Shown: piece after piece, positions 45,401 to 58,132 of the stretch
Position numbering within the stretch: the first letter of the stretch is position 1
Layout of the letters: each line of letters begins with the position of its first letter
Assembly (NCBI GenBank): GCA_022605955.1
Contig: JAKCOZ010000225.1
Coordinates: forward strand, 332,429 to 396,428
Source of the DNA: Rallus limicola
Lineage: Eukaryota > Chordata > Aves > Gruiformes > Rallidae
Direction of reading: 5' to 3'
Length of the DNA stretch: 64,000 nucleotides
The notes under the pieces: generated by a model
Told to the model about the DNA's origin: nothing
Seen by the model: the letters and a program-made list of their open reading frames with translations, nothing else
The model's database searches: none
Position numbers and translations under genes: made by a program

Positions 45401-48084
45401 GGACGTTTAGCATGTTTTGAACTGCAGTCTGCTAGGGCCGAGAAAAGCACCGTAGGAGGTTCCAGGCATGTTCCCTCTTTCCAGGCAAAGGAAAAGGCTG
45501 AGAGCCAAAGTGACAGGGTCTGCTCGTGTGTCCTGTTAGGAGGTTTCAGACGAGCTATGCCTTTCAGGCCTAGCTTCTTTACTTTGGGAGTTATTGCTGG
45601 ACGATTAGCATGTTTTGAACTGCAGTCTGCTAGGGCCGAGAAAAGCACCGTAGGAGGTTCCAGGCATGTTCCCTCTTTCCAGGCAAAGGAAAAGGCTGAG
45701 AGCCAAAGTGACAGGGTCTGCTCGTGTGTCCTGTTAGGAGGTTTCAGACAAGCTATGCCTTTCAGGCCTAGCTTCTTTACTTTTGGAGTTATTGCTGGAC
45801 GTTTAGCATGTTTTGAACTGCAGTCTGCTAGGGCCGAGAAAAGCACCGTAGGAGGTTCCAGGCATGTTCCCTCTTTCCAGGCAAAGGAAAAGGCTGAGAG
45901 CCAAAGTGACAGGGTCTGCTCGTGTGTCCTGTTAGGAGGTTTCAGACAAGCTATGCCTTTCAGGCCTAGCTTCTTTACTTGGGAGTTATTGCTGGACGTT
46001 TAGCATGTTTTGAACTGCAGTCTGCTAGGGCGAGAAAAGCACCGTAGGAGGTTCCAGGCATGTTCCCTCTTTCCAGGCAAAGGAAAAGGCTGAGAGCCAA
46101 AGTGACAGGGTCTGCTCGTGTGTCCTGTTAGGAGGTTTCAGACGAGCTATGCCTTTCAGGCCTAGCTTCTTTACTTTGGGAGTTATTGCTGGACGTTTAG
46201 CATGTTTTGAACTGCAGTCTGCTAGGGCCGAGAAAAGCACCGTAGGAGGTTCCAGGCATGTTCCCTCTTTCCAGGCAAAGGAAAAGGCTGAGAGCCAAAG
46301 TGACAGGGTCTGCTCGTGTGTCCTGTCAGGAGGTTTCAGACAAGCTATGCCTTTCAGGCTAGCTTCTTTACTTTGGGAGTTATTGCTGGACGTTTAGCAT
46401 GTTTTGAACTGCAGTCTGCTAGGGCCGAGAAAAGCACCGTAGGAGGTTCCAGGCATGTTCCCTCTTTCCAGGCAAAGGAAAAGGCTGAGAGCCAAAGTGA
46501 CAGGGTCTGCTCGTGTGTCCTGTTAGGAGGTTTCAGACAAGCTATGCCTTTCAGGCCTAGCTTCTTTACTTTGGGAGTTATTGCTGGACGTTTAGCATGT
46601 TTTGAACTGCAGTCTGCTAGGGCCGAGAAAAGCACCGTAGGAGGTTCCAGGCATGTTCCCTCTTTCCAGGCAAAGGAAAAGGCTGAGAGCCAAAGTGACA
46701 GGGTCTGCTCTTGTGTCCTGTTAGGAGGTTTCAGACAAGCTATGCCTTTCAGGCCTAGCTTCTTCCTTTGGGAGTTATTGCTGGACGTTTAGCATGTTTT
46801 GAACTGCAGTCTGCTAGGGCCGAGAAAAGCACCGTAGGAGGTTCCAGGCATGTTCCCTCTTTCCAGGCAAAGGAAAAGGCTGAGAGCCAAAGTGACAGGG
46901 TCTGCTCGTGTGTCCTGTTAGGAGGTTTCAGACAAGCTATGCCTTTCAGGCCTAGCTTCTTTACTTTGGGAGTTATTGCTGGACGTTTAGCATGTTTTGA
47001 ACTGCAGTCTGCTAGGGCCGAGAAAAGCACCGTAGGAGGTTCCAGGCATGTTCCCTCTTTCCAGGCAAAGGAAAAGGCTGAGAGCCAAAGTGACAGGGTC
47101 TGCTCGTGTGTCCTGTCAGGAGGTTTCAGACAAGCTATGCCTTTCAGGCCTAGCTTCTTTACTTTGGAGTTATTGCTGGACGTTTAGCATGTTTTGAACT
47201 GCAGTCTGCTAGGGCCGAGAAAAGCACCGTAGGAGGTTCCAGGCATGTTCCCTCTTTCCAGGCAAAGGAAAAGGCTGAGAGCCAAAGTGACAGGGTCTGC
47301 TCGTGTGTCCTGTTAGGAGGTTTCAGACAAGCTATGCCTTTCAGGCCTAGCTTCTTTACTTTGGGAGTTATTGCTGGACGTTTAGCATGTTTTGAACTGC
47401 AGTCTGCTAGGGCCGAGAAAGCACCGTAGGAGGTTCCAGGCATGTTCCCTCTTTCCAGGCAAAGGAAAAGGCTGAGAGCCAAAGTGACAGGGTCTGCTCG
47501 TGTGTCCTGTTAGGAGGTTTCAGACAAGCTATGCCTTTCAGGCCTAGCTTCTTTACTTTGGGAGTTATTGCTGGACGTTTAGCATGTTTTGAACTGCAGT
47601 CTGCTAGGGCCGAGAAAAGCACCGTAGGAGGTTCCAGGCATGTTCCCTCTTTCCAGGCAAAGGAAAAGGCTGAGAGCCAAAGTGACAGGGTCTGCTCGTG
47701 TGTCCTGTCAGGAGGTTTCAGACAAGCTATGCCTTTCAGGCCTAGCTTCTTTACTTTGGGAGTTATTGCTGGACGTTTAGCATGTTTTGAACTGCAGTCT
47801 GCTAGGGCCGAGAAAAGCACCGTAGGAGGTTCCAGGCATGTTCCCTCTTTCCAGGCAAAGGAAAAGGCTGAGAGCCAAAGTGACAGGGTCTGCTCGTGTG
47901 TCCTGTTAGGGGGTTTCAGACAAGCTATGCCTTTCAGGCCTAGCTTCTTTACTTTGGGAGTTATTGCTGGACATTTAGCATGTTTTGAACTGCAGTCTGC
48001 TAGGGCCGAGAGAAAGCACCGTAGGAGGTTCCAGGCATGTTCCCTCTTTCCAGGCAAAGGAAAAGGCTGAGAGCCAAAGTGACG
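42434..48084 (+). repeat. Indel cluster 2 within the satellite (about 19 events in 5.6 kb)
   Basis: Small length changes appear near 42,434 (-2), 42,443 (+1), 42,660 (+1), 43,361 (-1), 43,547 (+1), 43,961 (+6), 44,131 (+1), 44,450 (-1), 44,573 (-1), 44,949 (+1), 45,258 (-1), 45,979 (-1), 46,031 (-1), 46,359 (-1), 46,763 (-4), 47,166 (-1), 47,418 (-1), 48,010 (+1) and 48,084 (+1). Most change the length of a short homopolymer. The monomers otherwise carry the same markers as the clean array (GGAAGTT at 43,801 and 45,390; GATAGTC at 43,514; CTTTTGGAG near 45,783). The contrast with one indel in the previous 28 kb is abrupt. Confidence 0.88.
43955..43970 (+). repeat. 6-bp tandem duplication inside a monomer
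   Basis: The motif TTTCAG is present twice in a row (GGTTTCAGTTTCAGACG) where every other copy has it once. It lies in indel cluster 2. Unlike the surrounding 1-bp changes, a clean 6-bp direct duplication is typical of replication slippage, so at least some variation in this cluster may be real. It preserves the 3-base phase. Confidence 0.9.
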
Positions 48085-51000
48085 AGGGTCTGCTCGTGTG
48101 TCCTGTTAGGAGGTTTCAGACAAGCTATGCCTTTCAGGCCTAGCTTCTTTACTTTGGGAGATATTGCTGGACGTTTAGCATGTTTTGAACTGCAGTCTGC
48201 TAGGGCCGAGAAAAGCACCGTAGGAGGTTCCAGGCATGTTCCCTCTTTCCAGGCAAAGGAAAAGGCTGAGAGCCAAAGTGACAGGGTCTGCTCGTGTGTC
48301 CTGTTAGGAGGTTTCAGACGAGCTATGCCTTTCAGGCCTAGCTTCTTTACTTTGGGAGTTATTGCTGGACGTTTAGCATGTTTTGAACTGCAGTCTGCTA
48401 GGGCCGAGAAAAGCACCGTAGGAGGTTCCAGGCATGTTCCCTCTTTCCAGGCAAAGGAAAAGGCTGAGAGCCAAAGTGACAGGGTCTGCTCGTGTGTCCT
48501 GTTAGGAGGTTTCAGACAAGCTATGCCTTTCAGGCCTAGCTTCTTTACTTTGGGAGTTATTGCTGGACGTTTAGCATGTTTTGAACTGCAGTCTGCTAGG
48601 GCCGAGAAAAGCACCGTAGGAGGTTCCAGGCATGTTCCCTCTTTCCAGGCAAAGGAAAAGGCTGAGAGCCAAAGTGACAGGGTCTGCTCGTGTGTCCTGT
48701 TAGGAGGTTTCAGACAAGCTATGCCTTTCAGGCCTAGCTTCTTTACTTTGGGAGTTATTGCTGGACGTTTAGCATGTTTTGAACTGCAGTCTGCTAGGGC
48801 CGAGAAAAGCACCGTAGGAGGTTCCAGGCATGTTCCCTCTTTCCAGGCAAAGGAAAAGGCTGAGAGCCAAAGTGACAGGGTCTGCTCGTGTGTCCTGTTA
48901 GGAGGTTTCAGACAAGCTATGCCTTTCAGGCCTAGCTTCTTTACTTTGGGAGTTATTGCTGGACGTTTAGCATGTTTTGAACTGCAGTCTGCTAGGGCCG
49001 AGAAAAGCACCGTAGGAGGTTCCAGGCATGTTCCCTCTTTCCAGGCAAAGGAAAAGGCTGAGAGCCAAAGTGACAGGGTCTGCTCGTGTGTCCTGTTAGG
49101 AGGTTTCAGACAAGCTATGCCTTTCAGGCCTCGCTCCTTTACTTTGGGAGTTATTGCTGGACGTTTAGCATGTTTTGAACTGCAGTCTGCTAGGGCCGAG
49201 AAAAGCACCGTAGGAGGTTCCAGGCATGTTCCCTCTTTCCAGGCAAAGGAAAAGGCTGAGAGCCAAAGTGACAGGGTCTGCTCGTGTGTCCTGTTAGGAG
49301 GTTTCAGACGAGCTATGCCTTTCAGGCCTAGCTTCTTTACTTTGGGAGTTATTGCTGGACGTTTAGCATGTTTTGAACTGCAGTCTGCTAGGGCCGAGAA
49401 AAGCACCGTAGAAGGTTCCAGGCATGTTCCCTCTTTCCAGGCAAAGGAAAAGGCTGAGAGCCAAAGTGACAGGGTCTGCTCGTGTGTCCTGTTAGGAGGT
49501 TTCAGACAAGCTATGCCTTTCAGGCCTAGCTTCTTTACTTTGGGAGTTATTGCTGGACGTTTAGCATGTTTTGAACTGCAGTCTGCTAGGGCCGAGAAAA
49601 GCACCGTAGGAGGTTCCAGGCATGTTCCCTCTTTCCAGGCAAAGGAAAAGGCTGAGAGCCAAAGTGACAGGGTCTGCTCGTGTGTCCTGTCAGGAGGTTT
49701 CAGACAAGCTATGCCTTTCAGGCCTAGCTTCTTTACTTTGGGAGTTATTGCTGGACGTTTAGCATGTTTTGAACTGCAGTCTGCTAGGGCCGAGAAAAGC
49801 ACCGTAGGAGGTTCCAGGCATGTTCCCTCTTTCCAGGCAAAGGAAAAGGCTGAGAGCCAAAGTGACAGGGTCTGCTCGTGTGTCCTGTTAGGAGGTTTCA
49901 GACAAGCTATGCCTTTCAGGCCTAGCTTCTTTACTTTGGGAGTTATTGCTGGACGTTTAGCATGTTTTGAACTGCAGTCTGCTAGGGCCGAGAAAAGCAC
50001 CGTAGGAGGTTCCAGGCATGTTCCCTCTTTCCAGGCAAAGGAAAAGGCTGAGAGCCAAAGTGACAGGGTCTGCTCGTGTGTCCTGTTAGGAGGTTTCAGA
50101 CGAGCTATGCCTTTCAGGCCTAGCTTCTTTACTTTGGGAGTTATTGCTGGACGTTTAGCATGTTTTGAACTGCAGTCTGCTAGGGCCGAGAAAAGCACCG
50201 TAGGAGGTTCCAGGCATGTTCCCTCTTTCCAGGCAAAGGAAAAGGCTGAGAGCCAAAGTGACAGGGTCTGCTCGTGTGTCCTGTTAGGAGGTTTCAGACA
50301 AGCTATGCCTTTCAGGCCTAGCTTCTTTACTTTGGGAGTTATTGCTGGACGTTTAGCATGTTTTGAACTGCAGTCTGCTAGGGCCGAGAAAAGCACCGTA
50401 GGAGGTTCCAGGCATGTTCCCTCTTTCCAGGCAAAGGAAAAGGCTGAGAGCCAAAGTGACAGGGTCTGCTCGTGTGTCCTGTTAGGAGGTTTCAGACGAG
50501 CTATGCCTTTCAGGCCTAGCTTCTTTACTTTGGGAGTTATTGCTGGACGTTTAGCATGTTTTGAACTGCAGTCTGCTAGGGCCGAGAAAAGCACCGTAGG
50601 AGGTTCCAGGCATGTTCCCTCTTTCCAGGCAAAGGAAAAGGCTGAGAGCCAAAGTGACAGGGTCTGCTCGTGTGTCCTGTTAGGAGGTTTCAGACGAGCT
50701 ATGCCTTTCAGGCCTAGCTTCTTTACTTTGGGAGTTATTGCTGGACGTTTAGCATGTTTTGAACTGCAGTCTGCTAGGGCCGAGAAAAGCACCGTAGGAG
50801 GTTCCAGGCATGTTCCCTCTTTCCAGGCAAAGGAAAAGGCTGAGAGCCAAAGTGACAGGGTCTGCTCGTGTGTCCTGTTAGGAGGTTTCAGACAAGCTAT
50901 GCCTTTCAGGCCTAGCTTCTTTACTTTGGGAGTTATTGCTGGACGTTTAGCATGTTTTGAACTGCAGTCTGCTAGGGCCGAGAAAAGCACTGTAGGAGGT

Positions 51001-54000
51001 TCCAGGCATGTTCCCTCTTTCCAGGCAAAGGAAAAGGCTGAGAGCCAAAGTGACAGGGTCTGCTCGTGTGTCCTGTTAGGAGGTTTCAGACAAGCTATGC
51101 CTTTCAGGCCTAGCTTCTTTACTTTGGGAGTTATTGCAAGACGTTTAGCATGTTTTGAACTGCAGTCTGCTAGGGCCGAGAAAAGCACCGTAGGAGGTTC
51201 CAGGCATGTTCCCTCTTTCCAGGCAAAGGAAAAGGCTGAGAGCCAAAGTGACAGGGTCTGCTCGTGTGTCCTGTTAGGAGGTTTCAGACGAGCTATGCCT
51301 TTCAGGCCTAGCTTCTTTACTTTGGGAGTTATTGCTGGACGTTTAGCATGTTTTGAACTGCAGTCTGCTAGGGCCGAGAAAAGCACCGTAGGAGGTTCCA
51401 GGCATGTTCCCTCTTTCCAGGCAAAGGAAAAGGCTGAGAGCCAAAGTGACAGGGTCTGCTCGTGTGTCCTGTTAGGGGGTTTCAGACGAGCTATGCCTTT
51501 CAGGCCTAGCTTCTTTACTTTGGGAGTTATTGCTGGACGTTTAGCATGTTTTGAACTGCAGTCTGCTAGGGCCGAGAAAAGCACCGTAGGAGGTTCCAGG
51601 CATGTTCCCTCTTTCCAGGCAAAGGAAAAGGCTGAGAGCCAAAGTGACAGGGTCTGCTCGTGTGTCCTGTTAGGAGGTTTCAGACGAGCTATGCCTTTCA
51701 GGCCTAGCTTCTTTACTTTGGGAGTTATTGCTGGACGTTTAGCATGTTTTGAACTGCAGTCTGCTAGGGCCGAGAAAAGCACCGTAGGAGGTTCCAGGCA
51801 TGTTCCCTCTTTCCAGGCAAAGGAAAAGGCTGAGAGCCAAAGTGACAGGGTCTGCTCGTGTGTCCTGTTAGGAGGTTTCAGACAAGCTATGCCTTTCAGG
51901 CCTAGCTTCTTTACTTTGGGAGTTATTGCTGGACGTTTAGCATGTTTTGAACTGCAGTCTGCTAGGGCCGAGAAAAGCACCGTAGGAGGTTCCAGGCATG
52001 TTCCCTCTTTCCAGGCAAAGGAAAAGGCTGAGAGCCAAAGTGACAGGGTCTGCTCGTGTGTCCTGTTAGGAGGTTTCAGACAAGCTATGCCTTTCAGGCC
52101 TAGCTTCTTTCCTTTGGGAGTTATTGCTGGACGTTTAGCATGTTTTGAACTGCAGTCTGCTAGGGCCGAGAAAAGCACCGTAGGAGGTTCCAGGCATGTT
52201 CCCTCTTTCCAGGCAAAGGAAAAGGCTGAGAGCCAAAGTGACAGGGTCTGCTCGTGTGTCCTGTTAGGAGGTTTCAGACGAGCTATGCCTTTCAGGCCTA
52301 GCTTCTTTACTTTGGGAGTTATTGCTGGACGTTTAGCATGTTTTGAACTGCAGTCTGCTAGGGCCGAGAAAAGCACCGTAGGAGGTTCCAGGCATGTTCC
52401 CTCTTTCCAGGCAAAGGAAAAGGCTGAGAGCCAAAGTGACAGGGTCTGCTCGTGTGTCCTGTTAGGAGGTTTCAGACGAGCTATGCCTTTCAGGCCTAGC
52501 TTCTTTACTTTGGGAGTTATTGCTGGACGGTTAGCATGTTTTGAACTGCAGTCTGCTAGGGCCGAGAAAAGCACCGTAGGAGGTTCCAGGCATGTTCCCT
52601 CTTTCCAGGCAAAGGAAAAGGCTGAGAGCCAAAGTGACAGGGTCTGCTCGTGTGTCCTGTTAGGAGGTTTCAGACGAGCTATGCCTTTCAGGCCTAGCTT
52701 CTTTACTTTGGGAGTTATTGCTGGACGTTTAGCATGTTTTGAACTGCAGTCTGCTAGGGCCGAGAAAAGCACCGTAGGAGGTTCCAGGCATGTTCCCTCT
52801 TTCCAGGCAAAGGAAAAGGCTGAGAGCCAAAGTGACAGGGTCTGCTCGTGTGTCCTGTTAGGAGGTTTCAGACAAGCTATGCCTTTCAGGCCTAGCTTCT
52901 TTACTTTGGGAGTTATTGCTGGACGTTTAGCATGTTTTGAACTGCAGTCTGCTAGGGCCGAGAAAAGCACCGTAGGAGGTTCCAGGCATGTTCCCTCTTT
53001 CCAGGCAAAGGAAAAGGCTGAGAGCCAAAGTGACAGGGTCTGCTCGTGTGTCCTGTTAGGAGGTTTCAGACGAGCTATGCCTTTCAGGCCTAGCTTCTTT
53101 ACTTTGGGAGTTATTGCTGGACGTTTAGCATGTTTTGAACTGCAGTCTGCTAGGGCCGAGAAAAGCACCGTAGGAGGTTCCAGGCATGTTCCCTCTTTCC
53201 AGGCAAAGGAAAAGGCTGAGAGCCAAAGTGACAGGGTCTGCTCGTGTGTCCTGTTAGGAGGTTTCAGACAAGCTATGCCTTTCAGGCCTAGCTTCTTTAC
53301 TTTGGGAGTTATTGCTGGACGTTTAGCATGTTTTGAACTGCAGTCTGCTAGGGCCGAGAAAAGCACCGTAGGAGGTTCCAGGCATGTTCCCTCTTTCCAG
53401 GCAAAGGAAAAGGCTGAGACCCAAAGTGACAGGGTCTGCTCGTGTGTCCTGTCAGGAGGTTTCAGACAAGCTATGCCTTTCAGGCCTAGCTTCTTTACTT
53501 TGGGAGTTATTGCTGGACGTTTAGCATGTTTTGAACTGCAGTCTGCTAGGGCCGAGAAAAGCACCGTAGGAGGTTCCAGGCATGTTCCCTCTTTCCAGGC
53601 AAAGGAAAAGGCTGAGAGCCAAAGTGACAGGGTCTGCTCGTGTGTCCTGTTAGGAGGTTTCAGACGAGCTATGCCTTTCAGGCCTAGCTTCTTTACTTTG
53701 GGAGTTATTGCTGGACGTTTAGCATGTTTTGAACTGCAGTCTGCTAGGGCCGAGAAAAGCACCGTAGGAGGTTCCAGGCATGTTCCCTCTTTCCAGGCAA
53801 AGGAAAAGGCTGAGAGCCAAAGTGACAGGGTGTGCTCGTGTGTCCTGTTAGGAGGTTTCAGACAAGCTATGCCTTTCAGGCCTAGCTTCTTTACTTTGGG
53901 AGTTATTGCTGGACGTTTAGCATGTTTTGAACTGCAGTCTGCTAGGGCCGAGAAAAGCACCGTAGGAGGTTCCAGGCATGTTCCCTCTTTCCAGGCAAAG

Positions 54001-57000
54001 GAAAAGGCTGAGAGCCAAAGTGACAGGGTCTGCTCGTGTGTCCTGTTAGGAGGTTTCAGACAAGCTATGCCTTTCAGGCCTAGCTTCTTTACTTTGGGAG
54101 TTATTGCTGGACGTTTAGCATGTTTTGAACTGCAGTCTGCTAGGGCCGAGAAAAGCACCGTAGGAGGTACCAGGCATGTTCCCTCTTTCCAGGCAAAGGA
54201 AAAGGCTGAGAGCCAAAGTGACAGGGTCTGCTCGTGTGTCCTGTCAGGAGGTTTCAGACAAGCTATGCCTTTCAGGCCTAGCTTCTTTACTTTGGGAGTT
54301 ATTGCTGGACGTTTAGCATGTTTTGAACTGCAGTCTGCTAGGGCCGAGAAAAGCACTGTAGGAGGTTCCAGGCATGTTCCCTCTTTCCAGGCAAAGGAAA
54401 AGGCTGAGAGCCAAAGTGACAGGGTCTGCTCGTGTGTCCTGTTAGGAGGTTTCAGACGAGCTATGCCTTTCAGGCCTAGCTTCTTTACTTTGGGAGTTAT
54501 TGCTGGACGTTTAGCATGTTTTGAACTGCAGTCTGCTAGGGCCGAGAAAAGCACCGTAGGAGGTTCCAGGCATGTTCCCTCTTTCCAGGCAAAGGAAAAG
54601 GCTGAGAGCCAAAGTGACAGGGTCTGCTCGTGTGTCCTGTTAGGAGGTTTCAGACAAGCTATGCCTTTCAGGCCTAGCTTCTTTACTTTGGGAGTTATTG
54701 CTGGACGTTTAGCATGTTTTGAACTGCAGTCTGCTAGGGCCGAGAAAAGCACCGTAGGAGGTTCCAGGCATGTTCCCTCTTTCCAGGCAAAGGAAAAGGC
54801 TGAGAGCCAAAGTGACAGGGTCTGCTCGTGTGTCCTGTTAGGAGGTTTCAGACGAGCTATGCCTTTCAGGCCTAGCTTCTTTACTTTGGGAGTTATTGCT
54901 GGACGTTTAGCATGTTTTGAACTGCAGTCTGCTAGGGCCGAGAAAAGCACCGTAGGAGGTTCCAGGCATGTTCCCTCTTTCCAGGCAAAGGAAAAGGCTG
55001 AGAGCCAAAGTGACAGGGTGTGCTCGTGTGTCCTGTTAGGAGGTTTCAGACAAGCTATGCCTTTCAGGCCTAGCTTCTTTACTTTGGGAGTTATTGCTGG
55101 ACGTTTAGCATGTTTTGAACTGCAGTCTGCTAGGGCCGAGAAAAGCACCGTAGGAGGTTCCAGGCATGTTCCCTCTTTCCAGGCAAAGGAAAAGGCTGAG
55201 AGCCAAAGTGACAGGGTCTGCTCGTGTGTCCTGTTAGGAGGTTTCAGACAAGCTATGCCTTTCAGGCCTAGCTTCTTTACTTTGGGAGTTATTGCTGGAC
55301 GTTTAGCATGTTTTGAACTGCAGTCTGCTAGGGCCGAGAAAAGCACCGTAGGAGGTACCAGGCATGTTCCCTCTTTCCAGGCAAAGGAAAAGGCTGAGAG
55401 CCAAAGTGACAGGGTCTGCTCGTGTGTCCTGTCAGGAGGTTTCAGACAAACTATGCCTTTCAGGCCTAGCTTCTTTACTTTGGGAGTTATTGCTGGACGT
55501 TTAGCATGTTTTGAACTGCAGTCTGCTAGGGCCGAGAAAAGCACTGTAGGAGGTTCCAGGCATGTTCCCTCTTTCCAGGCAAAGGAAAAGGCTGAGAGCC
55601 AAAGTGACAGGGTCTGCTCGTGTGTCCTGTTAGGAGGTTTCAGACGAGCTATGCCTTTCAGGCCTAGCTTCTTTACTTTGGGAGTTATTGCTGGACGTTT
55701 AGCATGTTTTGAACTGCAGTCTGCTAGGGCCGAGAAAAGCACCGTAGGAGGTTCCAGGCATGTTCCCTCTTTCCAGGCAAAGGAAAAGGCTGAGAGCCAA
55801 AGTGACAGGGTCTGCTCGTGTGTCCTGTTAGGAGGTTTCAGACAAGCTATGCCTTTCAGGCCTAGCTTCTTTACTTTGGGAGTTATTGCTGGACGTTTAG
55901 CATGTTTTGAACTGCAGTCTGCTAGGGCCGAGAAAAGCACCGTAGGAGGTTCCAGGCATGTTCCCTCTTTCCAGGCAAAGGAAAAGGCTGAGAGCCAAAG
56001 TGACAGGGTCTGCTCGTGTGTCCTGTCAGGAGGTTTCAGACAAGCTATGCCTTTCAGGCCTAGCTTCTTTACTTTGGGAGTTATTGCTGGACGTTTAGCA
56101 TGTTTTGAACTGCAGTCTGCTAGGGCCGAGAAAAGCACCGTAGGAGGTTCCAGGCATGTTCCCTCTTTCCAGGCAAAGGAAAAGGCTGAGAGCCAAAGTG
56201 ACAGGGTCTGCTCGTGTGTCCTGTTAGGAGGTTTCATACGAGCTATGCCTTTCAGGCCTAGCTTCTTTACTTTGGGAGTTATTGCTGGACGTTTAGCATG
56301 TTTTGAACTGCAGTCTGCTAGGGCCGAGAAAAGCACCGTAGGAGGTTCCAGGCATGTTCCCTCTTTCCAGGCAAAGGAAAAGGCTGAGAGCCAAAGTGAC
56401 AGGGTGTGCTCGTGTGTCCTGTTAGGAGGTTTCAGACAAGCTATGCCTTTCAGGCCTAGCTTCTTTACTTTGGGAGTTATTGCTGGACGTTTAGCATGTT
56501 TTGAACTGCAGTCTGCTAGGGCCGAGAAAAGCACCGTAGGAGGTTCCAGGCATGTTCCCTCTTTCCAGGCAAAGGAAAAGGCTGAGAGCCAAAGTGACAG
56601 GGTCTGCTCGTGTGTCCTGTTAGGAGGTTTCAGACAAGCTATGCCTTTCAGGCCTAGCTTCTTTACTTTGGGAGTTATTGCTGGACGTTTAGCATGTTTT
56701 GAACTGCAGTCTGCTAGGGCCGAGAAAAGCACCGTAGGAGGTTCCAGGCATGTTCCCTCATTCCAGGCAAAGGAAAAGGCTGAGAGCCAAAGTGACAGGG
56801 TCTGCTCGTGTGTCCTGTTAGGAGGTTTCAGACAAGCTATGCCTTTCAGGCCTAGCTTCTTTACTTTGGGAGTTATTGCTGGACGTTTAGCATGTTTTGA
56901 ACTGCAGTCTGCTAGGGCCGAGAAAAGCACCGTAGGAGGTTCCAGGCATGTTCCCTCTTTCCAGGCAAAGGAAAAGGCTGAGAGCCAAAGTGACAGGGTC

Positions 57001-58132
57001 TGCTCGTGTGTCCTGTTAGGAGGTTTCAGACAAGCTATGCCTTTCAGGCCTAGCTTCTTTACTTTGGGAGTTATTGCTGGACGTTTAGCATGTTTTGAAC
57101 TGCAGTCTGCTAGGGCCGAGAAAAGCACCGTAGGAGGTTCCAGGCATGTTCCCTCTTTCCAGGCAAAGGAAAAGGCTGAGAGCCAAAGTGACAGGGTCTG
57201 CTCGTGTGTCCTGTCAGGAGGTTTCAGACAAGCTATGCCTTTCAGGCCTAGCTTCTTTACTTTGGGAGTTATTGCTGGACGTTTAGCATGTTTTGAACTG
57301 CAGTCTGCTAGGGCCGAGAAAAGCACCGTAGGAGGTTCCAGGCATGTTCCCTCTTTCCAGGCAAAGGAAAAGGCTGAGAGCCAAAGTGACAGGGTCTGCT
57401 CGTGTGTCCTGTTAGGAGGTTTCAGACAAGCTATGCCTTTCAGGCCTAGCTTCTTTACTTTGGGAGTTATTGCTGGACGTTTAGCATGTTTTGAACTGCA
57501 GTCTGCTAGGGCCGAGAAAAGCACCGTAGGAGGTACCAGGCATGTTCCCTCTTTCCAGGCAAAGGAAAAGGCTGAGAGCCAAAGTGACAGGGTCTGCTCG
57601 TGTGTCCTGTCAGGAGGTTTCAGACAAGCTATGCCTTTCAGGCCTAGCTTCTTTACTTTGGGAGTTATTGCTGGACGTTTAGCATGTTTTGAACTGCAGT
57701 CTGCTAGGGCCGAGAAAAGCACTGTAGGAGGTTCCAGGCATGTTCCCTCTTTCCAGGCAAAGGAAAAGGCTGAGAGCCAAAGTGACAGGGTCTGCTCGTG
57801 TGTCCTGTTAGGAGGTTTCAGACGAGCTATGCCTTTCAGGCCTAGCTTCTTTACTTTGGGAGTTATTGCTGGACGTTTAGCATGTTTTGAACTGCAGTCT
57901 GCTAGGGCCGAGAAAAGCACCGTAGGAGGTTCCAGGCATGTTCCCTCTTTCCAGGCAAAGGAAAAGGCTGAGAGCCAAAGTGACAGGGTCTGCTCGTGTG
58001 TCCTGTTAGGAGGTTTCAGACAAGCTATGCCTTTCAGGCCTAGCTTCTTTACTTTGGGAGTTATTGCTGGACGTTTAGCATGTTTTGAACTGCAGTCTGC
58101 TAGGGCCGAGAAAAGCACCGTAGGAGGTTCCA
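48085..58132 (+). repeat. Clean subarray, about 51 monomers, with higher-order structure on the right
   Basis: Ten kilobases show perfect 198-bp spacing. New local markers appear that are absent or rare further left: GGAGATATT at 48,161, GGTACCAGG at 54,169, 55,357 and 57,535, TTTCATACGAG at 56,237, and CCCTCATTCC at 56,760. The left part shows no obvious higher-order period. From about 53.7 kb, marker spacing becomes regular at 6 and then 11 monomers. Confidence 0.88.
53671..56046 (+). repeat. Two tandem copies of a 6-monomer (1,188-bp) higher-order unit
   Basis: The marker series GGGTGTGCT (53,832 and 55,020) and GGTACCAGG (54,169 and 55,357), followed in each case by TGTCAGG and then ACTGTA plus GACGAGC, repeats with an exact 1,188-bp offset. 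Copy 1 is 53,671-54,858 and copy 2 is 54,859-56,046. Copy 2 has a private GACAAACTATG near 55,446 and a TGTCAGG near 56,027 absent from copy 1. Confidence 0.82.
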
